The translations under genes were made by a program, and so were the position numbers. A stretch of 64,000 nucleotides of DNA from Periplaneta americana (taxonomy: Eukaryota; Arthropoda; Insecta; Blattodea; Blattidae), in the NCBI RefSeq assembly GCF_040183065.1, contig NC_091122.1, forward strand, positions 82,097,955-82,161,954, read 5' to 3'. Shown here one piece after another: positions 1 to 11,269 of this stretch. The first letter of the stretch is position 1, and each line of letters opens with the position of its first letter. The notes under the pieces are model-generated. The model was not told where the DNA came from, ran no database searches, and worked only from the letters and a program-made list of their open reading frames with translations.

Positions 1-1171
1 GTAATCGGAAAGGTGAACAGTTCTACCGTTTAAGATTTCGAATATCTTATGACTATATGAAAGTCCTAGAATGGAAATTAAATATATATATATATACTGT
101 ATATATATGGACGTACAGACGTGGGGTCATATGGATTAAATAGGATAATGTTATCTGAGAATAGAAGAGGTTATTAAAATCTGCTTTGGAGTAGTGGGAA
201 AAGAAGAAGAAGGGTTCTTAATATATCTTTTCTTTTTGTAGTCAGAAAATATTTTTTGTTTCTATTTATTACGAAGTAATTTTTATATTTTATAGGTACT
301 TCTCTGGCCCTAGTTATATAGGATTTTAGATCTCCTTGAACAAAATTTATTTTAGATTATTTTTAATGCTTCTGTTTTTATGCTGGATTTCTTTTACTGA
401 AATAGTGTTTTGTGCTTCTGTTATAAATAAAATGAATTCTTTTTTTATTTGTTTGTTATTTCGTTTCGTAGCTAGTAAGATTTTGAATATTGTTTATTTC
501 CTTGTTTATTAGAATCGGAGTGATTTCAGTCTTCTTGAAAACGGAAGAATTTTGATTGCAAGAAAGAAACAAATACTAAAAGGTAATCAACTAGTCTGTA
601 GCTGATTTTTAAGTAACTTAGTAGAAGAACTTAGGCAGCATATAGTGTAAGTTACTGAAAATAGAAAATTCTGACATTAAGCTTATAGTGATTCAACTTA
701 TGTTAATGATACATTTCTGCTGAACAGATTTATACTTATATAAACAGTGATTTAAATTTAAAAATCTGACCTATTTTGAAATCAAAGTAAATAAATTAAC
801 ATAGTGTAATGTTAATATTTGCTCATTAAGACAATCTTCCAGTAATATTTATATTACTGGTTTTCATAACATAATATCCATATTCATTACATTTTTCTTT
901 GTATCCAATTGAATTTAATGAAGTTATAAAATATTTTACTAAATTAAATTTTTATCTGAATCACAATTAAAAAGGTAAAGTAAATTCATTACAAGCCAGA
1001 TCAACCCAGAAGGTGACGGGAGTTTTTGGTTCCCATCTTTGCAGAAAGTGAAATCACTTTATATAAAGACCTATGACAACATATCACTAAATCACTAAAC
1101 GGTTTATTTTCCTGCCGATGTGCTTCACAAAACAAGATAATATGTACAATTGGATTTGTTTCTTACTTAGA
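1..1171. other. AT-rich stretch, no gene seen
   Basis: No coding frame of meaningful length and no recognised repeat. A short alternating AT run lies at about 82-108. Stop codons are dense in all frames. Confidence 0.6.
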
Positions 1172-1745
1172 AATGGCCAATAAGGAAGCTGGAGGTTCAT
1201 TGCCGCTCGCACATAAGTCCGTCATCGGTCCCTATCCTGAGCAAAATTAATCCACTTTCTACCACCATATCCCACCTCCCTCAAATCCATTTCAATATCA
1301 ACCCCCCATCTACGTCTCGGCCTCCTCAAAGGTCTTTTTCCCTCAGATCTTCCATCTAACACTCTATTTGCGTTTCTGGTTTCACCCATACTTGCTACAT
1401 GTCCTGCCCATCTCAAACGTTCGGATTTGGTGTTCTTAATTATGATAGGTGAAGAATACAATACGTACAGTTCTGCACTGTGTAACTTTCTCCATTCTCC
1501 TGTAACCAAATAATTTCCTAAGCATATTATTCTCGAACAACCTTAACCTCTGTTCCTCTCTCAAAGTTAGAGCCCAAGTTTCCCAACCATACAGAACAAC
1601 CGCTAATATAACTGTTTTATAAATTCTAACTTTCAACTTTTTTGAGAGTAAACGGAATGACAAAAGCTTTTCAACCGAATAATAACAGCATTTCCGTATT
1701 TTATTCTGCGTTTAATTTCCTCTCGAGTGCACTTGTTTCTTAGGA
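1172..1745 (-). pseudogene. LINE A, 3' part of a non-LTR retrotransposon ORF2 (decayed)
   Basis: Read on the minus strand this gives the extreme C-terminus of a non-LTR reverse transcriptase polyprotein: REEIKRRI, KVRIYKTVIL, VLYGWETWALTLREEQRLRL, MVTGEWRKLHSAEL, RLRWAGHV, GKRPLRRPRRRW and WINFAQDRDR appear in order. At least two frameshifts split it, one near 1500 and one near 1690. The same module occurs at 15180-15695 (plus) and 63063-63519 (minus). It is 5'-truncated, as is normal for LINEs. The missing upstream polymerase domain leaves the clade uncertain; RTE-like is my guess from the short tandem-repeat tails of the other two copies. Confidence 0.85.
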
Positions 1746-1861
1746 AACAAAATAGAAAACACGATTTAGTCCTTGACGAGTAGGTCTATGTGTTTGATGA
1801 TTTTAAATTTATTTTTACCAGAAGTGCAACATTTACTTATGTAAGGACAGAAATCAAACAT

Positions 1862-1877
1862 GTCGTCGTCGTCGTCG

Positions 1878-1948
<71 letters not shown>

Positions 1949-1966
1949 AGCAGCAACAGCAACAGC
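1862..1966. repeat. (TCG)n-(TCA)n-(GCA)n compound microsatellite
   Basis: An uninterrupted trinucleotide tract grades from GTC repeats through about 24 ATC repeats to CAG/CAA repeats. It abuts a LINE 3' fragment at 1985-2085 and probably grew from that element's tail. Confidence 0.95.
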
Positions 1967-1984
1967 ATCACATCATCTTCCATT

Positions 1985-2085
1985 AAATTGTAATGCCCAA
2001 TAGCCTGTTAGGGCCTCAGTGCTGTATTTGTAGCCCATCTCTTCTTTGGACGGCCCAAGGATCTTTTCCCATGTGGATGGAAATG
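1985..2085 (-). mobile_element. LINE 3' end fragment
   Basis: The words GCCTGTTAGGGCCT and TTTTCCCATGTGG, with similar spacing, recall GCCTGTTACGGTCT and GTCTTCCATGTGG at 36519-36580, the 3' end of LINE C. Only the 3' end is left, followed on the minus strand by the trinucleotide tract. Confidence 0.5.
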
Positions 2086-2190
2086 AAGCATGATTTTTGT
2101 TATTGTTTATGAAATGGTTATAGTATATTACTCTTCTACTTGTATTAGAGCTGGTAATTATTTATAAAATGCATAACCGGTTGTAAAGTA

Positions 2191-2433
2191 TGATGAAAGA
2201 TGAGTGGAACTGAGAAAAATTCTCTCCGGCACCGGGATTTGAACCCGGGTTTTCAGCTCTACGTGCTGACGCTCTATCCACTAAGCCACACCGGATTCCC
2301 ATCCCGATGTCGGATTGAATCCTCTCGGTTTAAGTTCCACCTCTTGGGTTCCCTCTAGTCTCTAGTAGCCTACCCTCATGCACTGCGTCATATATATGTA
2401 TGGCAATGGCACAATGTCCATACATGTGCAGAG
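2191..2433 (-). mobile_element. SINE A, left arm of a head-to-head inverted pair
   Basis: A tRNA-like head lies at about 2225-2295 on the minus strand. Its A-box-like part reads GGCTTAGTGGATAGAGC, the anticodon stem-loop is TCAGC ACGTAGA GCTGA, and the B box is GGTTCAAATCC. The loop would give anticodon GTA, but position 33 is C instead of U, so it is a derived pseudo-tRNA. The whole arm is repeated as the reverse complement at 2481-2716. Confidence 0.85.
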
Positions 2434-2480
2434 ATGCACTTGTTATGAGTGACTAACTGGCCGGGATCTGACGAGTACAC

Positions 2481-2716
2481 CTCTGCACATGTATGGACAT
2501 TGTGCCATTGTCATACATATATATGACGCAGTGCATGAGGGTAGGCCACTAGAGGGAACCCAAGAGGCGCAACTTAAACTGAAAGGATTCAATCCGACAT
2601 CGGGATGGGAATCCGATGTGGCTTAGTGGATAGAGCGTCAGCACATAGAGCTAAAAACCCAGATTTAAATCCCGGTACCGGAGAGAATTTTTCTCAGTTC
2701 CACTCATCTTTCATCA
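2481..2716 (+). mobile_element. SINE A, right arm of a head-to-head inverted pair
   Basis: This is the reverse complement of 2191-2433 with scattered mismatches. The tRNA-like head is at about 2613-2682; its B box has decayed to GATTTAAATCC. The two arms are separated by only 47 bp (2434-2480), and both tRNA-like heads point outward. A third single copy is at 30462-30660. Confidence 0.85.
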
Positions 2717-2782
2717 TATGATGATCCAAATTTCTGCACGGAAATATCATATGTACTTCGGTACGTCATAAGTATAATATAC

Positions 2783-3083
2783 GGTTGTAGAGTGCTCGCG
2801 GCAGTGTCGCGGTTAAGGCGTAATGCTGTAAAGCCATAAGTTCGCGACTTCGATTCTCGATGGGTTCATGAATTTTCCTTACTAATCTAACTCTTATATG
2901 ACCCTGGAATTTAATCAGCCTTTAACAAAAATTAATATAGCGTGATTTCCTTGCAGACAGAGGCGGCGGGCATGTAGGATTGGCATCCCTACTGACATTA
3001 ATGCTGCCGATTTTCCATGAAAGTGGGAAGCTTAACCTCCCACTACACGCTGGGCCGATTTGGCCTGTAATAGGGTTGGCTTT
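2783..3083 (+). mobile_element. SINE D, tRNA-derived
   Basis: A tRNA-like head (GTGTCGCGGTTAAGGCG, then a B-box-like CTTCGATTCTC) is followed by a body with GTAGGATTGGCATCCCTACTG and ends in GGCCTGTAATAGGGTTGG. The same order, with GTAGGACTGACATCTCTACTG and ACCTGTAATGGGATGG, is found inverted at 50945-51182, which supports a dispersed family. Confidence 0.7.
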
Positions 3084-3089
3084 TTCGTT

Positions 3090-3836
3090 TACATATAACA
3101 AGTTGTAACTGAAGTTTCTACATTACAGCTTCTTCTCTTTTACGATCCCAGCCAGTATTTCCTATAGCTGTTCTCATAAATTTCATTTGATTTGTTGTAA
3201 TTCTATTTTTATGTTTATTTCTCTTTGTTCATGGGTGGTATGCATAAAGTTGTAGTATTAGCTTTTGCTTCGACTGTAGAAGATACTTTTAAGTAGAAGT
3301 ATATACTTCGTTTTATATGCATAAATCTGATACTACTACTACGAAGTATATACTACGCGGCGGTAGTTTAAACTATCAAGAGTATTCGATTATATCGAGA
3401 CAGTACTTCGGGTTTGTCCGCTAAGATTCATTAGTTTTCGCCTTCCATGCATTTATGTTAATTTCTTTGTGGAAAAATTGATTGTTTTCCTCAAAATCTG
3501 GTTAGAATAACAAGAAAAAGAACAATTACGACGAAATGGGAAGTGTAGAAGAGAGAGCATGAGAACAACTGCTGTCTGTTAATCTACTAGAAAAATACCT
3601 AACATTATTAAACAAGTCGCAAACTCCTGCCGCAAGAAGTGATGAAAAAAAGCCATCCAGGCTGTGAATGTTGAGATGGAAGTTTACAGCAAGAAAAGAA
3701 TGGATGAAAAACAAATTATGAAGAAAATTATTACTAACAAGTAAAGTAAAAGTCAGACATAAATCAGAGAGGTCCAAAATGTTAGTCATTAAATTTACAT
3801 GTAACCTAAACACGTATTTCGTATTAGAATTAGAAG
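3090..3836. other. No recognised gene
   Basis: A variable AT-rich stretch. Around 3535-3790 the plus strand is purine-rich and can be read as short lysine- and glutamate-rich peptides, but stops interrupt it and I could not tie it to a family. Confidence 0.5.
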
Positions 3837-3896
3837 AAATTAGAATTTAGAAGAAATTCTTGTTTCAATTTTTCCCCCACTAGTCTGATTTCATTC

Positions 3897-4070
3897 TCAG
3901 TTCCACTTAGCTTTCACTTTCTTTGCTTTGGCTTTCATGTCTATTTGTTTCCATGCATCTTTCTGCTTAGCATTTTGACATCGTGCTTCTTACACTCAAT
4001 CACATCACTGGCCTACTTCATTATTTCGGCGAACCGCTCCTTTTCACTATCTGGTACTTTTTAGAGCACC
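3897..4070 (-). pseudogene. Myb/SANT-like DNA-binding domain fragment (decayed)
   Basis: The minus strand can be read as SEKERFAEIMK, a stop, then ASDVIECKKHDVKML, RKKDAWKQ and KVKAKWN. The run of VIECKK, then a lysine-rich KDAW and a final KAKWN resembles Myb/SANT-like (MSANTD/zeste-type) trihelix domains, which occur in host proteins and as the DNA-binding partner gene of PIF/Harbinger transposons. It has an in-frame stop and an extra A in the AAAAAGTACC run. The same fragment occurs at 10396-10569 and about 11912-12085. Identification rests on motif order only. Confidence 0.45.
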
Positions 4071-4839
4071 TTTTAGTGTCTGAAAATGCCTGTGTACCCA
4101 TTTTGATACTGAAAACTGAAATGAACCCGGACCAAAAAATGGATATAACTTGCTGATTACGCTTACTACTTTAGTAAAAATCGTTTACTACTTTAATTAC
4201 AACTAAATAAGTAAATTGTAAATGAGCTCCCCAACATTAGAATTATTTTGCTCTTCCTTACGAATTTTGTTAAAGTTCTGATCCCCTCCAGCCTAACTGG
4301 TGAGCGGTAGGTAGCGGAGAAGATAATTTGTATAAACAAAAGCCGCCCTAAATAAGGGTTCGATAGATCGGCCTACTAATCAATTCATAAAGAATAATAA
4401 GTAAACAAAACAATTTTGTGACACTTGGAAAGAAAAAAAAAAACATTAAGATAAGAAAACGTAGGAAATCATTTACTCAATTGTTAACGCGTTAGTCAAC
4501 TATCCAAACAAGACTTAATAATATAATATCTTAATATTTGTTTAATTCTTAAATCTTCATTTTCTTAAACAGAAGAACGAGAGATATTGTAAGTAATTAC
4601 TGTAAACGTAACGTTAGTTCATGTAAATGTGTGCAAAGTTAATTATATACCGAAATATACTAAAATTTGACAAGTTTTAAATACATTTAAATCTTACATT
4701 TGGGCTTACGTAGAATTTCCATTTGGTACAATGCAGGAAACAAAAGTTCATTTTTTATTTGTGAATAATAGAATAATAGTTCAAGATGATGTGTAAATTG
4801 CATTATACTACCAACCATCATCATTATAATTAATTACTG

Positions 4840-4965
<126 letters not shown>

Positions 4966-5053
4966 ACAATTGTTACAATAAGGTTTTTACTAATTCTATT
5001 AACAGGATTAAATAGTAGCAAAATAATATTTGAGTGATTCGGGTTCCACACAC

Positions 5054-6654
5054 GAAATTTTTTCACGTAAATTAAATGTATTACAAATACATCATAGAGT
5101 CATTTTGATAAAAATATATTATTTTAAATGACAATACCAAAAATCAATTGATAGATAGAATTCTAGTTATCTCAAAATCAACATTTGAGTAGTCCATTAC
5201 AAAAATTGATCATATAACATTTTTTATTAGTAAAACATATGTAACTTCTTATAATCACGTTCTGATGGCTCTCGTCTTTCCTTGTAGGATTTTTAGCGCG
5301 AATTCGTATAAATTCTGTCATATTAAACCGTACAAATGCTTATGTTGAGCTAACAATGTCTCAAACATGGCAGACTACTATTTTTTTTCTTACACTTAGA
5401 TGTAGAAGTATACTTCTTGTTATGCATATAAATAGTGGTTTATGCTACGAATTTTAGCATAAACTAAACATGGCCTTCCAGATCAATTTTCTGCTACGCA
5501 GGAAAGAATTTAGTATGGGTTTTTATACATAAAGATCGTAGTATATATTACGAAAACCTTAGCAATAGCATTTACTTCAACTTTATGCATACCAGCCCAT
5601 GTCTCACTTCCATAACTTAGTAAAGAACTTATGTAATATGTTATATACAGTAGTATTATTCTTGAGTTTCAAAAGGTTTCAATATTCTGTTAATTATTCC
5701 TACAGCTTTACAGTATTGTATTTACAATTTATTTAATTGATGAGGAAATGATAATTTGCATCCAAGATATGAAGATTATTTATTATTTCAATTAACTGAA
5801 GTTTTATGCAAAATCAATATATACACTACCAGTGTGCGTGTTACATAACTTAGTTGCTTGAAATATATTTTCTGTAAGTTACACTTATTTTAAAAGAGAA
5901 ATGAAAGAACTTGTGTTTAAGTTAAATGTACTGTGTGAGTGTCGCAATTAAAATACATTTTTCAGAATCTTCTTCTTGAAGATAGAACGCAACTGTTCTG
6001 ATACGAAACAAAAGCTATTCTGTTTTGATCGCAGCAGATGTCTGGAATTCATTTGTGCGAAGTGGTATCTAGACTTCGATAGTATAGTGACAAATATTTG
6101 CTTACGAACTGTACTGGACGTAAGTTCACAGGGAGAGAAAGCAAGGACTAAAATAATCTCTTGTATTCCCGTGAGGTTTACCTGACCGGACCGGACTGGC
6201 AGGGTTCCTCCACATCTTGTAGTGCAGCATCCGTTGTGTTAACGTTCATCACGCATCCCCCTCTTATTCTCACGGTTTTGAATCATAAGCTGTTAAATAC
6301 GACTAGATACAGTTGGCGTCTGAACTCAACAACCAGTTCTCTCCTCTTTCCAGAAATATCAATACGCTTTCTCAAGAAGTTGTACAGCTTTGTTCGGCCT
6401 GAGCGAGAAAACGTTCTGTATTCGTATTCAATCATCATAACCATCATTATATTACTACTGTCATCATAACATCGTCACATCAATATCAGCACTATAGCAT
6501 CACCACTACCGAAGAGCTCGAAATAGATCGGAGTGGACCGGAATGGTGTTTCGTGAATTTCAGGAACCTTTCGCTCCTTCTAGTAAGAAATTACAATGGT
6601 CCGTTCCGGTTCTTTTAAATTTGGTATTAATTAGAGTTGCTAATTCAAAGCATT
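5054..6654. other. No recognised gene
   Basis: AT-rich sequence. Open frames at 5976-6185 and 6161-6469 are short, overlap in different frames and show no domain. No repeat family recognised. Confidence 0.5.
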
Positions 6655-6872
6655 TTCCAATTAATTGCTGATTCGGAGTTCCGCTCGAGCGCGGGTACGA
6701 TTCCCGCTTGGGCTTTTTTTCCGAGGTTTCCCCAACCGTAAGGCGAATGTCAGATAATGTATGACGAATCCTCGGTCTCAATTTTTCAACTACCATCTCG
6801 CTATCACCAATCCCATTGACACTAAATAACCTAGTAGTTGATACAGCGTCTTAAATAATCAACTAAAAAACA
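6655..6872 (+). mobile_element. SINE C, tRNA-derived, 5'-truncated
   Basis: It starts inside the tRNA-like head (B box GGTACGATTCCC), continues with CTTGGGC, AAGGCGAATGTCAG, GCGAATCCTCGG-like DNA and CACCAATCCCATTGAC, and ends near TAGTTGATACAGCGTC. This is the same body as the fuller copies at 18212-18478 and 26215-26482. Confidence 0.85.
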
Positions 6873-6974
6873 ATCATCACTACCATTACAACTATTGTCA
6901 TATCCATTACCCTTTAATATAATCAATCATCATCAAAGTCATGCCAACAGCATTATTATAATCACCACTACCAC

Positions 6975-6975
<1 letters not shown>

Positions 6976-7070
<95 letters not shown>

Positions 7071-7083
7071 CATCATCATCATC
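6976..7083. repeat. (AAT)n microsatellite ending in (ATC)n
   Basis: About 30 AAT units with one ATG interruption run into ATC units that abut the 3' side of the minus-strand SINE B at 7084. Confidence 0.95.
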
Positions 7084-7315
7084 GAATAATTTCGAGGGAA
7101 AAATTGTTCCGGAGCCGGGTATCGAACCCGGGACCTTTGGTTTAACGTACCAACGCTCTACCACTGAGCTACCCGGGAACTCTAACCGACACCGATCCAA
7201 TTTTTCCCTCTATATCCACAGACCTCAAAGTGGGCTGACAACCGTCAAGCAACCAACTTCGAGTGCAGACTAACTCCTTGTGACTTAAATTGTGATTTTC
7301 TATTAACGAACAGTG
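7084..7315 (-). mobile_element. SINE B, left arm of an inverted pair
   Basis: A 75-bp tRNA-like head occupies 7106-7180 on the minus strand: start GTTCCCGGGTAGCTCAGTGG, anticodon stem-loop TTGGT ACGTTAA ACCAA, B box GGTTCGATACC and 3' CCGGAAC. The loop would give GTT, but position 33 is C. This arm is the reverse complement of 7352-7583 and lacks the usual 3' end. Confidence 0.9.
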
Positions 7316-7351
7316 GGTCACTTTGAGATCTGTGGATATAGAGGGAAAAGT

Positions 7352-7624
7352 CACTGTTCGTTAATAGAAAACCACAATTTAAGTCACACGGAGTTAGTGT
7401 GCACTCGAAGTTGGTTGCTTGACGGTTGTCAGCCCACTTTGAGGTCTGTGGATATAGAGGGAAAAATTGGATCGGTGTCGGTTAGAGTTCCCGGGTAGCT
7501 CAGTGGTAGAGCGTTGGTACGTTAAATCAAAGGTCCCGGGTTCGATACCCGGCTCCGGAACAATTTTTCCCTCGAAATTATTCAAATCAACTTTACAGGG
7601 AGTTATACCTGAAATCTTGATTTG
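7352..7624 (+). mobile_element. SINE B, right arm of an inverted pair
   Basis: Upstream body (CACTGTTCGTTAATAG to GGATCGGTGTCGG), tRNA-like head at 7487-7561, then the full 3' end finishing in CTTGATTTGC, followed by an ATC microsatellite tail. The 36-bp spacer to the left arm (7316-7351) is itself a piece of the SINE body. Three tandem relatives lie at 39363-40065. Confidence 0.9.

Positions 7625-7661
<37 letters not shown>
7625..7661. repeat. (ATC)12 microsatellite, SINE B tail
   Basis: Perfect ATC repeats directly follow the 3' end of SINE B. Confidence 0.95.
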
Positions 7662-7662
<1 letters not shown>

Positions 7663-8645
7663 ACAACAATATAATCGCTAACACCACGAAAATATCACCC
7701 TGACCACTGTATTTTCATCCACAATCAAGACCATTATAACCATCACCACCACACCATTATTATTAGTAGTAGTAGTAGTAGTTGTAGTATGATAATCATA
7801 ACCACCTTCTATTATATCCATAAGCGGAAAGAGACCCGTTTCCTTGGGGGGGGGGGGGAAGCAAAATCGTATAATCCCGATATAACAAGGTTATGGAGGA
7901 CATCATTTACCTCCTCCTCCCCTAGTTATAGCTTGACTGTGGTACAATATATCGAAATATGATCATTTAATAAAGATACTGCCCATACTGCATATTGGTA
8001 AAGATCTCTGTATTGATAAGTTTTATGATTTTGTATTCAGTAAATGTAATTCCATATACTTTATTATGAGATGCCCGGAGTACAAATATCTGCAACCTCC
8101 ATACCTTACCATCTCTGCAGTCAGTATGCCTATATATTTAAGTAAACACTTTCACCAGGAATTATAAATACAATAGTCATACTAGTGGATTTTCATGAAT
8201 GAGGAGTAACGCAGAAAAACATTGTGTCACTACTACTGTAATCAGAATCTGTTATTGTGTTGAGAAATTTACTGTGTGAATTTTCTGTTCCCTTTTTTTC
8301 ATGTATTTGTCAAAAATCACATCACGGTCTGGACACTGAACAATATCACTTTCCGAATACAAAACCATTAAGTTTGATATCGATCCTGTGTCATTGTTGA
8401 CTGAAGCCAGTTGTTTATTCTGCGTATTGTTGAGAAAGTTCTTTCGCATGTTGCGCTGTTTAAAGACAACGTTAATACTATTTTTAACCAGGAGATTAAC
8501 ACTTGGAAAAACATCAGATGCTATTTTATCCAGAAGTTCACTTATTATTATTTGCAAAGTGTCACATTCCTAGCAATATCTAGCCTATTTCAGCTTCTAA
8601 CATTCTCTTATTTATTTGTGGCACTGAATTCATTCATTCATGCTA
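7662..8645. other. No recognised gene; short simple repeats
   Basis: ATC-rich and GTA-rich stretches (7745-7785) and a 13-base G run at 7846-7858. A 101-codon minus frame at 8252-8557 has an asparagine- and lysine-rich composition and no recognised motif; I do not call it a gene. Confidence 0.5.
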
Positions 8646-8647
8646 TT

Positions 8648-8727
8648 TTGCTCAAGGGCAGGTCTTTTACTGCAAACCCAGCATTCTCCCGTCTTTCCTA
8701 TTTTTGCATTTCTCTTAGTCTCCGAGT
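8648..8727 (-). mobile_element. LINE B, short 3' end fragment
   Basis: GGCAGGTCTTTTACTGCAAA and the following 50 bases match the 3' end of LINE B at 59575-59640 and 48742-48810. Only the last tens of bases survive. Confidence 0.65.
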
Positions 8728-8744
8728 CACAAACAGAGGCTGGG

Positions 8745-8882
8745 ATGATTATGTTGAGTTTTTCGATGTTTTTCTGAGGGGTAATGTGAATGCCAATGAA
8801 TTTCATAGCGAATCCTCGGACTCATGTCGCCAAATATCAGTTCGGTATCCAATAAAATTCCACCGACACGAAATAATCTCAT
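8745..8882 (+). mobile_element. SINE C, diverged body fragment
   Basis: GCGAATCCTCGG followed by a CTCATGTCGCCAAATATCA-type run and CACCGACACGAAATAATCTC matches the middle and 3' part of SINE C, with many changes and no tRNA-like head. It is older than the copies at 18.2 and 26.2 kb. Confidence 0.6.
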
Positions 8883-8889
8883 GATTGAT

Positions 8890-9530
8890 ATAGAATTATT
8901 AATTAACCTGTCAGAAATACCCACTGCTGAAAGTAATCTTTTGTGAAAATGGTTAGGGGAATGAAATGAATATACGATGAATAAGAAAAATGAAAGCAAC
9001 TGAAACAGCAAATGATCCGTAAAATGGAACTAAATAGATCTATAAGACTGGAATATTTTACATCCCATAGGAAATAGAAAATATAGCCTATATTATAATA
9101 AATACTTAACTTGCTAAAAATGTGGAATTAGATTGATTTTGTGAACAATGCCCTGTGAATGAAAAACAGCTGTCTTTGGTAATGACAGTTGGCGTTATTT
9201 ATTTCAATAGAAGACCTTATGATGATTATAGTAATAGTTCTTGTCCGAGTGGAGGGAACTGATTCTCCAGTAATACCTGTTATACTTGCTTAGCATCCAC
9301 TCATTCAACTTAATATACTGGTTTCTATACGGCTAATGTTCATTTCTGTCTTCTTAGCCTTAGCTCAATGAAATAGAAGCTTCTCTACCAAAGGAGATCA
9401 GGGTTTGAATCCGAATATATTCTGATTCTGAGACATTTTATGGTCAAAACTGCAGGGATCAATTACTTGTATTTTCCTCTGAACACTTGAGATGTCCAGT
9501 ATTATTCTTCTTTGAATATCTTCCACAATT
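8890..9530. other. No recognised gene
   Basis: AT-rich DNA with no significant open frame and no repeat family recognised. Confidence 0.5.
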
Positions 9531-9536
9531 AAAGTA

Positions 9537-9619
9537 AAAATTATCTGCATAATGTCACGAGAGGTCTGAGATTTCCCCATAAATCTCAGACCTCTCGTGA
9601 CATTACTACAGATAATTTT
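9537..9619. repeat. Long near-perfect hairpin
   Basis: Two arms of about 38 bp (9537-9574 and 9581-9619) are reverse complements over GTCACGAGAGGTCTGAGATT, with one small mismatch zone near the outer end, around a 6-base loop CCCCAT. No SINE or MITE signature flanks it. It could be a tiny foldback element or a recent inverted duplication. Confidence 0.9.
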
Positions 9620-10350
9620 CGAGTCACATTTATTAAGACTATTTTGTGAATAAAATAAAAATGTAAATAATATATCCCTAAAATTCGCTACAAAATGTTA
9701 ATAATTGAAAAATTATCAATACTTAACCTAATCAGACATGTGAAGTTGAAATAAATGAATATCGATTACTGCAATAAAGAAATTGAATGTTATTCAGTAA
9801 TGCCAATTGAGAAAAGCGAAATACAGGTTTAACAATGTTAATTACATGTACTGCGCTTTTCTCTTATTATTATAACAGAAATACATTTTCATTAACTGCT
9901 GAAATCATAATTTTAATTTAAACGTTTTATAATATAAATGCAAGTAACATGATTAATACATTAATTAAATGAATTGCTGAAAAAGCAGTTATCAAATCTG
10001 AATGGAGTGTAATTTTCTCCAGATAGCCTAGAAGGGACATAGAATTAGAAGATGAAGATGTAGTTACGGAAGTAAGATTTCGCACTTTATTTAGTACTTC
10101 ATCGTTACATTAGGCCTATACACTACACCGAGAATCATGAACTATGTAATATGTGGGAAACAGCTAGCAATGATTATGTATTCACACTACAGCGCGGCAT
10201 ATGTTGTTACACTATCTCTGTACAGGCAATTAAAAGCACAAATTTTATTACGCTATACGGAAGCAGTTTGATCAAAGACCTTGTATATAGTACTATACAA
10301 GGTTTGATATGCGCTGATGTTACATAAATTTGAACATCTGACTTTCTATT
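9620..10350. other. No recognised gene
   Basis: AT-rich. A small inverted repeat ACCTTGTATA/TATACAAGGT lies at 10279-10304. Nothing else recognised. Confidence 0.5.
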
Positions 10351-10355
10351 AATTA

Positions 10356-10632
10356 ATCAAAATAGGTACATAGGCATTTTCAGATACTAACAAGTGCTCT
10401 AAAAGTACCAGATAGTGAGAAGGAGCGGTTCGCCGAAATAATGAAGTAAGCCAGTGATGTGATTGAGTGTAAGAAGCACGATGTCAAAATGCTAAGCAGA
10501 AAGAAAGATGCATGGAAACAAATAGACATGAAAGCCAAAGCAAAAAAAGTGAAAGCTAAGTGGAACTGAGAATGAAATCAGATTAGTGGGGGAAAAATTG
10601 AAACAAGAATTCCTTCTAAATTCTAATAATTT
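10356..10632 (-). repeat. Segment 1, inverted partial copy
   Basis: Reverse complement of about 3838-4105, more diverged than the two long copies. It carries the same Myb/SANT-like fragment at 10396-10569, here on the plus strand, with a TAA stop where the long copies have TAG. With 11872-14004 it forms an inverted pair 1.24 kb apart. Confidence 0.8.
10396..10569 (+). pseudogene. Myb/SANT-like fragment (decayed)
   Basis: A continuous frame apart from one stop: ALKVPDSEKERFAEIMK, stop, ASDVIECKKHDVKML, SRKKDAWKQIDMKAKAKK, VKAKWN, stop. This is the best-preserved frame of the three copies. See 3897-4070 for the family argument; weak similarity, no search done. Confidence 0.45.
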
Positions 10633-10675
10633 TAAATAAAAACAAATGTGTATATGATTGGCTTACAAAAGATAT

Positions 10676-10920
10676 TATTTTTTTACTTGGTTATTTAACA
10701 ACGCTGTATCAACTACTGCATTATTAAGTGTGGATGGAATTGATGACAGCGAGATGGTATTTGGCAAAATGAAGCCTAGGATTCGACACAGATTACCTGA
10801 CATTTGCCTGACGGTTGAAGAAAACCTCGAAAAAACCCAACCAGGTAGTCAGCCCAAGCGACAATCGAACCCGCACCCGAGCGCAACTCCGGTTCAACAG
10901 ACAAACGCAACCGCCTGAGC
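10676..10920 (-). mobile_element. SINE C, tRNA-derived
   Basis: The plus strand shows the reverse complement of the family: ACAACGCTGTATCAACTACT, GGAATTGATGACAGCGAGA, GATTACCTGACATT and CAGCCCAAGCG, ending in a decayed tRNA-like head whose B box reads GACAATCGAACCC on this strand. The A box is largely lost. Confidence 0.85.
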
Positions 10921-11180
10921 TGTGCGTGCGTGTGAAAGAGAGAGATATTTTTCTCTTGCGCACTTGACGAACGAGTCCTACTAATTGTGTATGTTTGGTT
11001 TGTTGAAGGCGTAACGAGCCTTGAATATATTGTAGATGATGATGATGATGGTGATGGCATTGTAGTTAGGATAGTTAACTGTTACTTCTTTATTTTGGAG
11101 TAACATAATATTACGTTTTATGGTTATATAGCACTTCAAAGTTCTTCGCCATTTTAAATAATTTCAGTTCTGTTCTGAAA

Positions 11181-11187
11181 CAACAAC

Positions 11188-11255
<68 letters not shown>

Positions 11256-11263
11256 TAATAATG
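11181..11263. repeat. (AAT)n microsatellite
   Basis: About 24 AAT units preceded by CAACAACAAT and followed by AACAATAATAATG. Confidence 0.95.
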
Positions 11264-11269
11264 ATAGAA

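Noticed and set aside
1790..1993. Open frames of poly-Ile, poly-Asn, poly-Tyr, poly-His, poly-Cys or poly-Val at many sites (for example 1790, 4830, 6907, 41636, 48542, 49279)
   Set aside because: They are translations of trinucleotide, AT, AC or ATAC microsatellites and carry no non-repetitive domain.
6161..6469. 102-codon plus-strand frame
   Set aside because: No signal peptide, domain or repeat family; overlaps another frame. Insufficient for a gene call.
8411..8884. 157-codon plus-strand frame
   Set aside because: It crosses an antisense LINE B end and a SINE C body and is hydrophobic by composition only.
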